A model generated the notes under the pieces. The model worked only from the letters and a program-made list of their open reading frames with translations. It ran no database searches and had not been told where the DNA came from. A stretch of 64,000 nt of DNA from Candidatus Kapaibacterium sp. (GTDB lineage: Bacteria > Bacteroidota > Ignavibacteria > Kapaibacteriales > UBA2268), in the NCBI GenBank assembly GCA_023957315.1, contig JAMLHE010000003.1, forward strand, positions 186,001 through 250,000. Reading direction: 5' to 3'. Shown here in pieces: positions 56,506 through 64,000 of the stretch (its first letter is position 1; each line of letters begins with the position of its first letter). The position numbers were made by a program, and so were the translations under genes.

Positions 56506-57486
56506 TTATAAATCTCTAATCGCTCTTTTCATATATTGCAATCTTTCCAATATTGGAGTATTGGACTCTTGCATAGCGATATGCCCTTTGAAAGATTCAA
56601 TATTTTCAAAACCTTTTTTCTCCATCCATTCAGCTAAACCGGAATTTAGTTCCTTGATGTGTTTCATGCCATGCTTGTAAATGACTGAGCAAACTTGCAC
56701 GGCATCGGCGCCTGCGAGTAGATACTTCACGATTCCGGCTGAATCATGAACTCCGGTTGAGCCGGCAATCGAGCATTTCAGCTTTCTTTTCATCAGAGCT
56801 ATCCAACGCAAGGATTCGGTTATTTCATAAGGATGGCTTAAATCCGAATTGGAAACGAGTTCAACATTTTCGATATCAATATCAGGTTTGAAATAGCGAT
56901 TGAAAAGCACAACGGCATCTGCCCCCGCCGACTCTAACAATGAGAGTGATAATCCTAAGTTGGAATAATGATTTGAGACTTTGACCGCAATCGGTATTGT
57001 ACAATGATTACTTACATCGCTAACTACTTTTATTTGTCGTTCAAGGACATCGTCATTTGAAATATCGTGGTCAGTAGGCGAAACGGAAATATTCAGCTCG
57101 ATTGCATCGGCACCTGCATTTTCGAAAATTATGGCATATTGGGGCCACTGGTGGTAGGAAATGCAATGGATACTTGCGATTAAAGGAATGTCAATTCTTT
57201 TTTTGGCTTCCGATATCAATGCTAAATAATTTTCTAAATATGAATCAGGTGTGGTTTGAACAGAATACTCATAGGAATCAATCGAAGAAAATTCCTTTAA
57301 TTTATAAGATGTACCGAGACCTGCGTCCTTCAAAATCTGTTCTTCGAAAAGTGATTTCAGCACAACAGCACCGGCGCCTGAATCTTCGGCTGTCATAAGA
57401 TTTTCAACATTTTCGCACAGTCCGCAACTCGCAAGAATAATCGGACTATTGAGTTCAAAATTCATGTATTGGGTTTTCAAATCCAT
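56506..57486 (-). CDS. dihydroorotate dehydrogenase-like protein
   Basis: This 326-residue TIM-barrel flavoprotein resembles the 'dihydroorotate dehydrogenase-like' group of Bacteroidota rather than true PyrD. The opening MDLKTQYMNFELNSPIILASCGLCEN and internal GADAIELNISVSP, IAVKVSNHYSN and IAGSTGVHDSAGIVKYLLAGADAVQ suggest FMN binding. The substrate is uncertain. It lies 17 nt after rex in one transcription unit, which hints at redox regulation. Confidence 0.75.
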   Translation of the reverse strand: MDLKTQYMNFELNSPIILASCGLCENVENLMTAEDSGAGAVVLKSLFEEQILKDAGLGTSYKLKEFSSIDSYEYSVQTTPDSYLENYLALISEAKKRIDIPLIASIHCISYHQWPQYAIIFENAGADAIELNISVSPTDHDISNDDVLERQIKVVSDVSNHCTIPIAVKVSNHYSNLGLSLSLLESAGADAVVLFNRYFKPDIDIENVELVSNSDLSHPYEITESLRWIALMKRKLKCSIAGSTGVHDSAGIVKYLLAGADAVQVCSVIYKHGMKHIKELNSGLAEWMEKKGFENIESFKGHIAMQESNTPILERLQYMKRAIRDL

Positions 57487-57503
57487 ATAAGCTCCGAAAA
57501 GTG

Positions 57504-58127
57504 TTATTCTTTGTCTTTTTGTTTATTCACAACATAAATCAAATTTTCAAGTTCGTGAACAATATTAATATTATTAATAGTCAAATCAGGTGAACTTTGG
57601 AATTTAATCGGTGTAAAGTTCAATATACCGCCAATTCCGGTAGCAGTGAGCAAATCCACAGTATGTTTGGCAACCATTTGCGGAACGGTCATAATGCAAA
57701 TTTTGATGTCGTTGTCTTTGATAAAATCGGCAATTTTATCGTTATGAAACACTGGTGGATTACCTTCGGAATTGATTCTGCTTGGGTCAATATCAAAACC
57801 TGCAACGATTTGAATTCCTTCTTTCATAAATCCCTGATATTTCATCAGTGCTTCGCCAATTCTTCCTACTCCAACAACGACAACTTTTTGGATTTCATCT
57901 TTACCCAATATATCGTCAATTTTGCCCAGAATCGAATCTATTTCATATCCACCTTTGCGATTTCCGGTAATACCGAAATTTCCGAAATCTTTCCTCACTA
58001 ATGATGATGATATTTCTAAGGTATCAGAGATGTTGTCAGAAAATACTTTCTTGAAGCCCAATGTTTGCAAGTGCTTCAGCAAGTTCTTGTAGTTCAGCAA
58101 TCTTAAAATCTGTCCTTTGTTAGTCAT
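57504..58127 (-). CDS. rex: redox-sensing transcriptional repressor Rex
   Basis: This 207-residue repressor binds NADH through its Rossmann domain and leaves DNA when the NADH/NAD+ ratio rises. The N-terminal winged helix contains ISSSLVRKDFGNFG, and the nucleotide motif is VVVVGVGRIGEAL. The C-terminal helix domain ends with VHELENLIYVVN. It begins an operon with the DHOD-like gene. A possible Rex operator (58194-58211) lies 67 nt upstream, suggesting autoregulation. Confidence 0.92.
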   Translation of the reverse strand: MTNKGQILRLLNYKNLLKHLQTLGFKKVFSDNISDTLEISSSLVRKDFGNFGITGNRKGGYEIDSILGKIDDILGKDEIQKVVVVGVGRIGEALMKYQGFMKEGIQIVAGFDIDPSRINSEGNPPVFHNDKIADFIKDNDIKICIMTVPQMVAKHTVDLLTATGIGGILNFTPIKFQSSPDLTINNINIVHELENLIYVVNKQKDKE

Positions 58128-58585
58128 AATATCTCCAAAATATTTTATATAATAACATGTTTATGTCTTGGTTACGGTTCTTAACTTTCAATATTGTTAA
58201 GTTTATCACATAAATTTTCAAAATACATATCTTCCTATGATACAAAATAACTTAAAATTTAGAACTATGCAAAAAAAAAATCATATTGTTGAAAAATAAT
58301 TAGACAATTACTATCATAATGACATAAAATTCACTTTGTTGTTAGTAAATCAGTAATAAATGAAGTTATGAAATACGTCTTTTAAGATAATCTACAAAAT
58401 TCTTTTTATATTCCTAATATTTAAAAGCGTTCTTCGTTAATGTTACTTTCGTTTTGCCATTGAATCCTTGATGTATATGATTGAGTTTGGAATAGATTCA
58501 AATTAGTCCAAATCAATCGTTTCAGAAATAAGTAGTTCAGAAAAAGAAATTGAATTTAAAATGTTACGGGATTATCGAAAATTTG
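58128..58585. other. AT-rich intergenic region, no gene seen
   Basis: This 458-nt gap between divergent rex and the lipoprotein gene contains the candidate Rex operator at 58194-58211 and a run of ten A residues near 58268. I found no open reading frame worth reporting, no tRNA-like fold and no strong terminator. It probably holds the divergent promoters. Confidence 0.6.
58194..58211. promoter_or_regulatory. candidate Rex operator upstream of rex
   Basis: TTGTTA-AGTTTA-TCACAT matches 10 of 12 fixed positions of TTGTGA-N6-TCACAA. The position upstream of rex fits autoregulation. Confidence 0.4.
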
Positions 58586-59089
58586 ATGAGAATTGACAAA
58601 CTTTTACCATTTATCTTAGCATTGTTGCTAACATTTTGTATGTTATCTTGTGATGGCGGATTGGCTCCAAAGCCTGAAGCCGAAAAATCATATTTATCCG
58701 GAACGCTCAGATTTGTGAAAGGTATCGCTGATTGGCCCCCCGAAGATTCAGTCTTTGCGGTGAGAGTGGTTGCATTTAAAAAATACCCTGATTCAACGGG
58801 CATTTTCGCAGATATTTTAGAAGGGAATGCTTATTTCACGTTGGCATCACTACCGCTTTTCGTGGACAGTTCAAGATTTTCATTTGAAATTACTGACACA
58901 CCGACTGATTTGGTCTATATTGCTGCCATTCAACAATTCGACACTTTAATCACCGCGCAAAGAGTAATCGGATTGTATAACATTTCGGATGAAAAACACA
59001 AGCCATCTACAATCCGAATTGAATCGGGCAGGCATTACGACATTTCAATAGACATTGATTTTAAAGATTTACCACCAATGCCATTCTAA
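58586..59089 (+). CDS. lipoprotein of unknown function, paired with a TonB receptor
   Basis: This 167-residue protein has a lipoprotein signal (LLLTFCMLSC, then DGG). The start at 58586 is chosen over a TTG at 58550. The mature part is beta-rich (YLSGTLRFVKGIADWPPEDS...) without a motif I can name. It ends 2 nt before the TonB receptor, so it is probably a surface or periplasmic partner of that receptor, as substrate-binding lipoproteins often are. Confidence 0.65.
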   Translation: MRIDKLLPFILALLLTFCMLSCDGGLAPKPEAEKSYLSGTLRFVKGIADWPPEDSVFAVRVVAFKKYPDSTGIFADILEGNAYFTLASLPLFVDSSRFSFEITDTPTDLVYIAAIQQFDTLITAQRVIGLYNISDEKHKPSTIRIESGRHYDISIDIDFKDLPPMPF

Positions 59090-59091
59090 TT

Positions 59092-61305
59092 ATGAAAAGA
59101 AATCTTTACATTATAATATTCCTTTTTATATGCACTGTTGCATATTCTAATGCAGAACTTATAACGGGCAATGTGTCTGATGCTGCGACCGGAGATTTTT
59201 TATCCGGTGCAACAATCCGAGTTGAAGGCACAGCTTATGGGGCTATCGCAGATAGAAGCGGTAAATTTAGCATAAATTTAAGCATCCCGAAAAGTAAAAT
59301 CACGCTAATCATTTCTATGATTGGTTACGAAACTCAGAAAATGCAAATTGAATTTGTAAACGATAAGGTTGAAGTCCAAATCGCTTTAAAGAGCCAACCT
59401 TTGCAAACAGGCGAAGTTGTAGTTTCGGCAAATAAAAGGGTCCAAGCGGTGCAAGAAGTGCCAATTTCAGTTTCTGTGATAGACAAGAGGCAACTCGATG
59501 CTCGTGGCGTGAGCACCTTGGAAAGAGCCTTAGAATACGTTCCGGGATTGGAAATTAACCAAGATAATGTCAGCATACGTGGTTCATCAGGTTTTTCATT
59601 CGGTATCGGCTCGAGAGCGGCACTGCTTTTGGATGGCTATCCCCTATTAGCAGGTGACAACGGCGATATGAAATTCGATGCATTGCCGATGTTCAACATA
59701 GACCGAATTGAAATTGTCAAGGGTGCAGGTTCGGCTTTATATGGTTCCGGAGCTTTGGGTGGCGTGGTCAATTTAATTACGGAGCAACCACGCGATAAAG
59801 CTGACATCAGATTCCGCACTTATGCCGGGCTTTATACCAAACCGCGACATGAGCAATGGGTTTTCACTGATGATTTGCAACATCGTTCAGGTTTGAGCGG
59901 TTCATTTTCACAAAAAGTTGGTAAAATCGGAATGCTTTTTTCGGGTGGATATTATAACGATATGGGCTACAGAGATTATGATGATTCGTATCGTTCAAGC
60001 TTGTTTGGCAAAATAAACTATGATTTTACCGATAGGACGAACTTATCAATACTTCTGAACGGTGCCTTTTCTGATGCTACTGATTGGGTATATTGGAATA
60101 GCTTAGATAGCGCCACACGTGCTCCGACTGATACAGATAAACAGGTGAGAATTAAATCAGACAAATTTTCAGTTTTTGGGAATTTGAATCATATTTTCAA
60201 TTCAAACTTTTTTGTTTCTGCCAGAACGGGCTTTTATCTCACTGAATACAGCAATACTTTGCCTACTGACGACTTTGAGCATAGACAATCAGAAGCTTTG
60301 GCTTTGAATTCCGAAATTCAAGCAAATTATAGCATCACAGCCCGGTCAGCTCTTACTTTTGGACTAAATTCAACAAATACTACAGTAAATTCGATAACAT
60401 ATGGCGACCAAAGGCAGGATATTTACGCAGCATATATTCAGAATGAATCCAAAATCACTCAAGATTTCCTTTTGACTTTAGGTGTACGGGCAGATTATGA
60501 AGATTTCAAGACAAATGAAAGCAATGGTGATTTATCAGACGGCGAACTTGTTTTATCGCCGAAACTTGGATTAGCGTATAATTTCTCTCCGCTTTTACAT
60601 TTTCGTGCTTCAGCAGGAGCGGGATTTCGTGCTCCATCTGTAGCTGAAAGGTTTTCGTCAGTATCCTTCCAAGGATTTGAAGTTCTCCCCAATCCACAAC
60701 TCAAGGCTGAAAAGAGTTGGTCTTTTGAAGTTGGTGCAAATTACACACTTGAATTTTATGACACACCGATTTATTTTGATATAGCAGTTTTCCAAAATGA
60801 TATGTACGATTTGATAGAACCTTCTTTTGTCAGTCCTACAGAATCTACAATCAAATTTCAGAATGTTACGAGAGCAAAAATTCAGGGTTTGGAGTTTGCG
60901 GTCAAATCATTCATAGCGGGATTCTTGGGTTTGGAAAGTTCATTTACATACATGAATCCTCGAAATTTGGCAAACGATGAAATTTTGAATTATCGTTCAG
61001 AAATTCTGTGGTACAATCGCTTTTTGATTCCTTATGGTGATTTTGAATTGCAAGCGGATTATCGCTTCAAATCGAGAGTTAAAAATATTGACCCTCAATT
61101 AGGCATTCTTGTCAGAGACGCTGATGCACGTGTGGATATGCACGTTGTTGACGCAAGATTGATTTACGATATGGAAAACTTAACCGGGCAACAACTCAAA
61201 CTCACAATGAATGCAAGCAATGTATTTGATTACTATTACACGACGATGGTAGGTAACTTAGGAATCACTCGGATGATTTCCCTCATGCTCGAAGCGCAAT
61301 TTTGA
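59092..61305 (+). CDS. TonB-dependent outer membrane receptor
   Basis: This 737-residue receptor has a signal peptide (about residues 1-20) and an N-terminal carboxypeptidase-regulatory-like domain (about 22-105, ITGNVSDAATGDFLSGATIR). A plug follows with VVVSANKRVQAVQEVPISV and the RGSSGFSFGIGSRA/LYGSGALGGVVNL motifs, then a barrel ending RMISLMLEAQF with a terminal Phe. It is probably for a siderophore, cobalamin or a similar ligand; not determined. Its 3' end overlaps the convergent CPBP gene by 48 nt. Confidence 0.9.
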   Translation: MKRNLYIIIFLFICTVAYSNAELITGNVSDAATGDFLSGATIRVEGTAYGAIADRSGKFSINLSIPKSKITLIISMIGYETQKMQIEFVNDKVEVQIALKSQPLQTGEVVVSANKRVQAVQEVPISVSVIDKRQLDARGVSTLERALEYVPGLEINQDNVSIRGSSGFSFGIGSRAALLLDGYPLLAGDNGDMKFDALPMFNIDRIEIVKGAGSALYGSGALGGVVNLITEQPRDKADIRFRTYAGLYTKPRHEQWVFTDDLQHRSGLSGSFSQKVGKIGMLFSGGYYNDMGYRDYDDSYRSSLFGKINYDFTDRTNLSILLNGAFSDATDWVYWNSLDSATRAPTDTDKQVRIKSDKFSVFGNLNHIFNSNFFVSARTGFYLTEYSNTLPTDDFEHRQSEALALNSEIQANYSITARSALTFGLNSTNTTVNSITYGDQRQDIYAAYIQNESKITQDFLLTLGVRADYEDFKTNESNGDLSDGELVLSPKLGLAYNFSPLLHFRASAGAGFRAPSVAERFSSVSFQGFEVLPNPQLKAEKSWSFEVGANYTLEFYDTPIYFDIAVFQNDMYDLIEPSFVSPTESTIKFQNVTRAKIQGLEFAVKSFIAGFLGLESSFTYMNPRNLANDEILNYRSEILWYNRFLIPYGDFELQADYRFKSRVKNIDPQLGILVRDADARVDMHVVDARLIYDMENLTGQQLKLTMNASNVFDYYYTTMVGNLGITRMISLMLEAQF

Positions 61306-62160
61306 TTTGAAGAAGTATTTATACAACAAGCTTATGGTCAGAATGGCAACCAAACCGAGTCCAAGTTCTCTGAATAACTCGTTTCTGTCTTGAATCACAC
61401 TCATATATGACGATGAATCATAACTCATCCAAATGAATGTGATTGCATTATTGATGAAATGGATAATTATTGCGGGATAAATGCTTCCTGTGATAATAAC
61501 CGTAACCCCAAGGTAAAATCCAATTATGAATAACATTATGAAGCTCACAGGTTGGAAATGAATCGCTGCGAACAATAGTGATGTCAAGATGAGAGATGAG
61601 CGTATGGAAACATATTGACGAGTTTTTGACAGCAACATACCCCTGAAGAACAATTCCTCGCAAATAGAAGGTGTCAAAGCTCCGGCTAAAAGCACAACTA
61701 ATATTTGAACAATATTTTTACTATCTAAACCAAAAATGTCCCTATAAAATTTTTCTAAAGAATCAAATTGATTAGCTAACCATACCCCCATCTCCTGTGG
61801 CAACAAGTATATAGTAAAAGTTATTATCGAGCTTTCGAGCAAAACAATGGCAAGCCAGCCCAAAGTCAACGGTATCAACCAAACGGTAGGGAAATTCCAA
61901 TTCAACTTGAGACTTGATTTAATATCGCCCGAACGTATTGCTATAACTATCGCCAACAAGAAAAAGGTACCGAATTGAGTTATAACTATCCAAGGCAAAT
62001 CATAACTCACTTTGAAATCTGAACCAAATGATGAATCAAAAAGTAAAGTCACGGCAACTTGAATTAATGCAAATATAATGGTAAGTGCAATCAAAACACC
62101 TACAATTTTCATGTAAAATTTTGCTAAAGTAGCCTGAGGTTTTTTGTGATTTTCTTCCAT
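61258..62160 (-). CDS. CPBP-family intramembrane metalloprotease
   Basis: This 300-residue multi-pass membrane protein has the motifs CEELFFRGMLLSKTR (EExxxR), FAAIHFQPVSF and IIIHFINNAITF of CPBP/CAAX-like proteases. The ATG at 62160 is preferred to a TTG at 62169. The last residues (KSKLRFEHEGNHPSDS) are encoded on the antisense strand of the TonB receptor gene. A promoter-like TATATTTG lies at 62198-62205 on this strand. Confidence 0.82.
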   Translation of the reverse strand: MEENHKKPQATLAKFYMKIVGVLIALTIIFALIQVAVTLLFDSSFGSDFKVSYDLPWIVITQFGTFFLLAIVIAIRSGDIKSSLKLNWNFPTVWLIPLTLGWLAIVLLESSIITFTIYLLPQEMGVWLANQFDSLEKFYRDIFGLDSKNIVQILVVLLAGALTPSICEELFFRGMLLSKTRQYVSIRSSLILTSLLFAAIHFQPVSFIMLFIIGFYLGVTVIITGSIYPAIIIHFINNAITFIWMSYDSSSYMSVIQDRNELFRELGLGLVAILTISLLYKYFFKSKLRFEHEGNHPSDS

Positions 62161-62197
62161 ATAGTCCAATAAGCTAAATATTCATACTTCATTAATA

Positions 62198-62205
62198 CAA
62201 ATATA
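62198..62205 (-). promoter_or_regulatory. possible -7 element of the CPBP gene
   Basis: TATATTTG on the minus strand, 38 nt before the ATG. A TCTG replaces the expected TTTG 19 nt upstream. Confidence 0.4.
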
Positions 62206-62263
62206 ATTTAAATATGTTAAATTGCAGATTGAGTTATGACTAAAACTAAAAATTATTATTAGC

Positions 62264-64000
62264 ATGAAAAAATTAATCCTTACTATATTTATATGCTTTG
62301 CAGCATATAACACCGCCCATGCCCAGCCTGTTGTGATTAGCGAATATTTGATTGGAGGCAATGCTTTTCAATGGACAGAGCTTCTGATTGTTGAAGATAA
62401 CGTATCGCTCGTTGGGTACAAAATTCGTGATAACAGCCAAGATGAAAGTTGGATGGGAGGAGTGATTTTTAAAGACCATCCTCTATGGCGAAATTTAAGA
62501 CGCGGAACCGTAATCGTTATCAATCACAGAACATTTGTGGTTGATGAAAATAAAGATGATGGGTATATTGAAATAGGTGCACAAAGCGGTTTGCATTTCA
62601 CTCGCTACATGGAAAGTGGAGATTTGGATGAGTGGACAATTAGGGCTTTGAATGTCAACAGAACGAGCGATATGATACAAATCTTAGACCCTGACGGCAA
62701 TCATGTTCATGTCTTAGCTCACGCCAGCTTGGTTGATAAACAAGCATTATTTGCAAGTCTTCCCAACCCGAAAATTGGTGTTCAAGATGCGTCGCCCGGG
62801 CAGGGATATTCTTTGCGTGTAGTTCCCGGAGCAAACAAATCTCAGTATGGTGGCGGTCTTAGCAACACACTTGCAGCATTGGATAACACTCATATTTCAA
62901 AAGGGACAGCTAATAATTCCAAATTGAGTACTGATGTAAATCAATTGTATTGGCGAGGATTGAGGCAACCTGATTGGACAAATCCTGCTATGACAGGAAC
63001 TCAAATTGTAGGTGCAAACAAAGACCAAATTCGTTTAGAATGGACACCTGCAAGCTCGATTTCCGACCCAATTGAAGGTTATATGATTCTGCGTTATGTA
63101 GATAATTCAAATCATGACCCGACAATTGAAGACGGCAAAATCTATAATATTGGGCAATCTTGGGGACCTTATACTTTGATTGGATATGTGCCCGATTTGA
63201 CAAATACTGAATTCATTGATAAATTTGATGCAATACCGGGAGTAACCTTTGAATGTGGCAAAACTTACGGATATCGCATATATGCTTACAGGTATAATCG
63301 AAGTGAAATTGATGCCGACAAAATTGATATTCAAATGACCAACGGCAGAGGACGCTCCTATAATGAAAATCAATTTGCCCAATCGATTGGAGTCATCAAA
63401 GATATACCGCCTCAACCGGTTATAACATCGAAGGGTGATATAACTACATTTTGCGGAAATGAAGAACTTGAATTGACTTCTAGTATAAAAGATTTGACTA
63501 AATATACTTTTGAGTGGATAAACACAGCCGATGCGAGTTTCAAAAGTGCCGAACATACTGTAAATGTCAATAAATCCGGGACTTATTATTTGGAAATCAC
63601 CGATAAAAATTCCGGTTGCAAATCAGGCTCAAACTCAATCACAATTACTGTGCTTGACGCCCCAGAAGTACACATTACTGACCCACTGACTTTCAAAACA
63701 TTTACAAAAGATACGATTATTCAACTATGTATTGGTCAAACTCAAAGGCTCCGCGGTTTAGTCACACCAACTCAATCCGATGGTTTTTACTGGATGAAAG
63801 ATGATTCTGAATTTTCAAAAAATAATGAAATCGACGTAAATCAAGATGGTGTGTATCAGTTTATTGCCGTTAAGGGCGGATTGTGCAGAGACAGCTCATA
63901 CCGAGTTGAAATCAGAATTATAAACCCTGATTTTACTTTGAGCGATGCATCTTTGAGTTTTAATGCCGATACAGACCCCGAAAAAGACTTGACAATCACA
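62264..64000 (+). CDS. large secreted multidomain protein (lamin-tail-like, Fn3-like, Ig-like), 3' end missing
   Basis: The ATG at 62264 opens a frame that stays open to the window edge (579 codons). The signal peptide is residues 1-20 (ending ...NTAHA). The first domain (about 22-150) has PVVISEYLIGG and ends NHVHVLAHASL, with the layout of a lamin-tail-domain module. A fibronectin III-like part follows (about 250-350; IRLEWTPASSI, YGYRIYAYRY). Ig/PKD-like repeats then begin with PPQPVITSKGDITTFCGNEEL and contain WINTADASFKS and LEITDKNSGC. Such proteins usually end with a T9SS sorting domain, which is not visible here. Confidence 0.75.
   Translation, partial: MKKLILTIFICFAAYNTAHAQPVVISEYLIGGNAFQWTELLIVEDNVSLVGYKIRDNSQDESWMGGVIFKDHPLWRNLRRGTVIVINHRTFVVDENKDDGYIEIGAQSGLHFTRYMESGDLDEWTIRALNVNRTSDMIQILDPDGNHVHVLAHASLVDKQALFASLPNPKIGVQDASPGQGYSLRVVPGANKSQYGGGLSNTLAALDNTHISKGTANNSKLSTDVNQLYWRGLRQPDWTNPAMTGTQIVGANKDQIRLEWTPASSISDPIEGYMILRYVDNSNHDPTIEDGKIYNIGQSWGPYTLIGYVPDLTNTEFIDKFDAIPGVTFECGKTYGYRIYAYRYNRSEIDADKIDIQMTNGRGRSYNENQFAQSIGVIKDIPPQPVITSKGDITTFCGNEELELTSSIKDLTKYTFEWINTADASFKSAEHTVNVNKSGTYYLEITDKNSGCKSGSNSITITVLDAPEVHITDPLTFKTFTKDTIIQLCIGQTQRLRGLVTPTQSDGFYWMKDDSEFSKNNEIDVNQDGVYQFIAVKGGLCRDSSYRVEIRIINPDFTLSDASLSFNADTDPEKDLTIT

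Overview
The window is a gene-dense, moderately AT-rich bacterial chromosome segment. It fits a member of the Bacteroidota/Chlorobiota/Ignavibacteriota/Kapabacteria assemblage (FCB group). The evidence is several secreted proteins with type IX secretion (T9SS) type A C-terminal sorting domains, PorV/PorQ-like outer membrane proteins, two TonB-dependent receptors with N-terminal carboxypeptidase-like domains, a type III glutamine synthetase, a small Cys-rich HYC_CC_PP-like protein, and promoters matching TTTG-N19/20-TAnnTTTG. Many genes also have clear Shine-Dalgarno sequences, which favours a deep lineage (Kapabacteria/Ignavibacteria-like) over classical Bacteroidia. This placement is inferred from gene content only. 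I saw no prophage, insertion sequence, CRISPR array, rRNA or tRNA.

Layout. 1-560: truncated secreted protein and an intergenic cluster of three palindromes. 561-6.7 kb: lpd (E3), two tandem SDR enoyl reductase-like genes, an acyl-CoA dehydrogenase, and an AbgT-family transporter. 6.8-11 kb: recA, purD, a DCC-family protein, a haem-binding protein and exonuclease III. 11.1-16.3 kb: co-directional run NUDIX-parA-parB-thioesterase-PorQ-like-secreted protein-lipoate ligase. 16.4-25.3 kb: glnN; a leftward nrnA-like/mazG pair followed by a separately promoted Cys-rich protein/TonB receptor pair; a PASTA protein and a T9SS cargo. 25.5-30 kb: secreted DUF2225-like protein, a T9SS cargo gene riddled with palindromic repeats, a lipoprotein subtilase and a PorV-like protein. 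30.2-33.4 kb: heptahaem and octahaem cytochrome pair. 33.4-36.7 kb: GT-B-like protein, CoA transferase and HMG-CoA lyase. 36.9-44.1 kb: prfB (with +1 frameshift)-hutI-DUF3127-MFS, then T9SS-tagged sugar dehydrogenase-meaB-rdgB. 44.3-49.7 kb: K+-dependent-type H+-PPase, CPBP protease, thyX and two LolA-like proteins. 49.8-51.5 kb: a 2-oxoacid dehydrogenase E2 interrupted by an in-frame TGA close to its end. 51.6-58.1 kb: alpha-glucan phosphorylase, TsaC-like, HPr and enzyme I, DHOD-like and rex. 58.5-64 kb: lipoprotein/TonB receptor, CPBP protease and the start of a large secreted multidomain protein that runs off the window.

Themes. Lipoylated 2-oxoacid dehydrogenase function is spread over lpd, lplA and the E2 gene. 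Acyl-CoA metabolism appears in the acyl-CoA dehydrogenase, CoA transferase, HMG-CoA lyase and meaB. Surface export via T9SS recurs throughout. The most unusual sequence features are the repeat-invaded T9SS gene at 26.5-27.3 kb, the premature TGA in E2, the prfB recoding site, and two Rex-like operators. No complete, obviously new multi-gene system was recognised.
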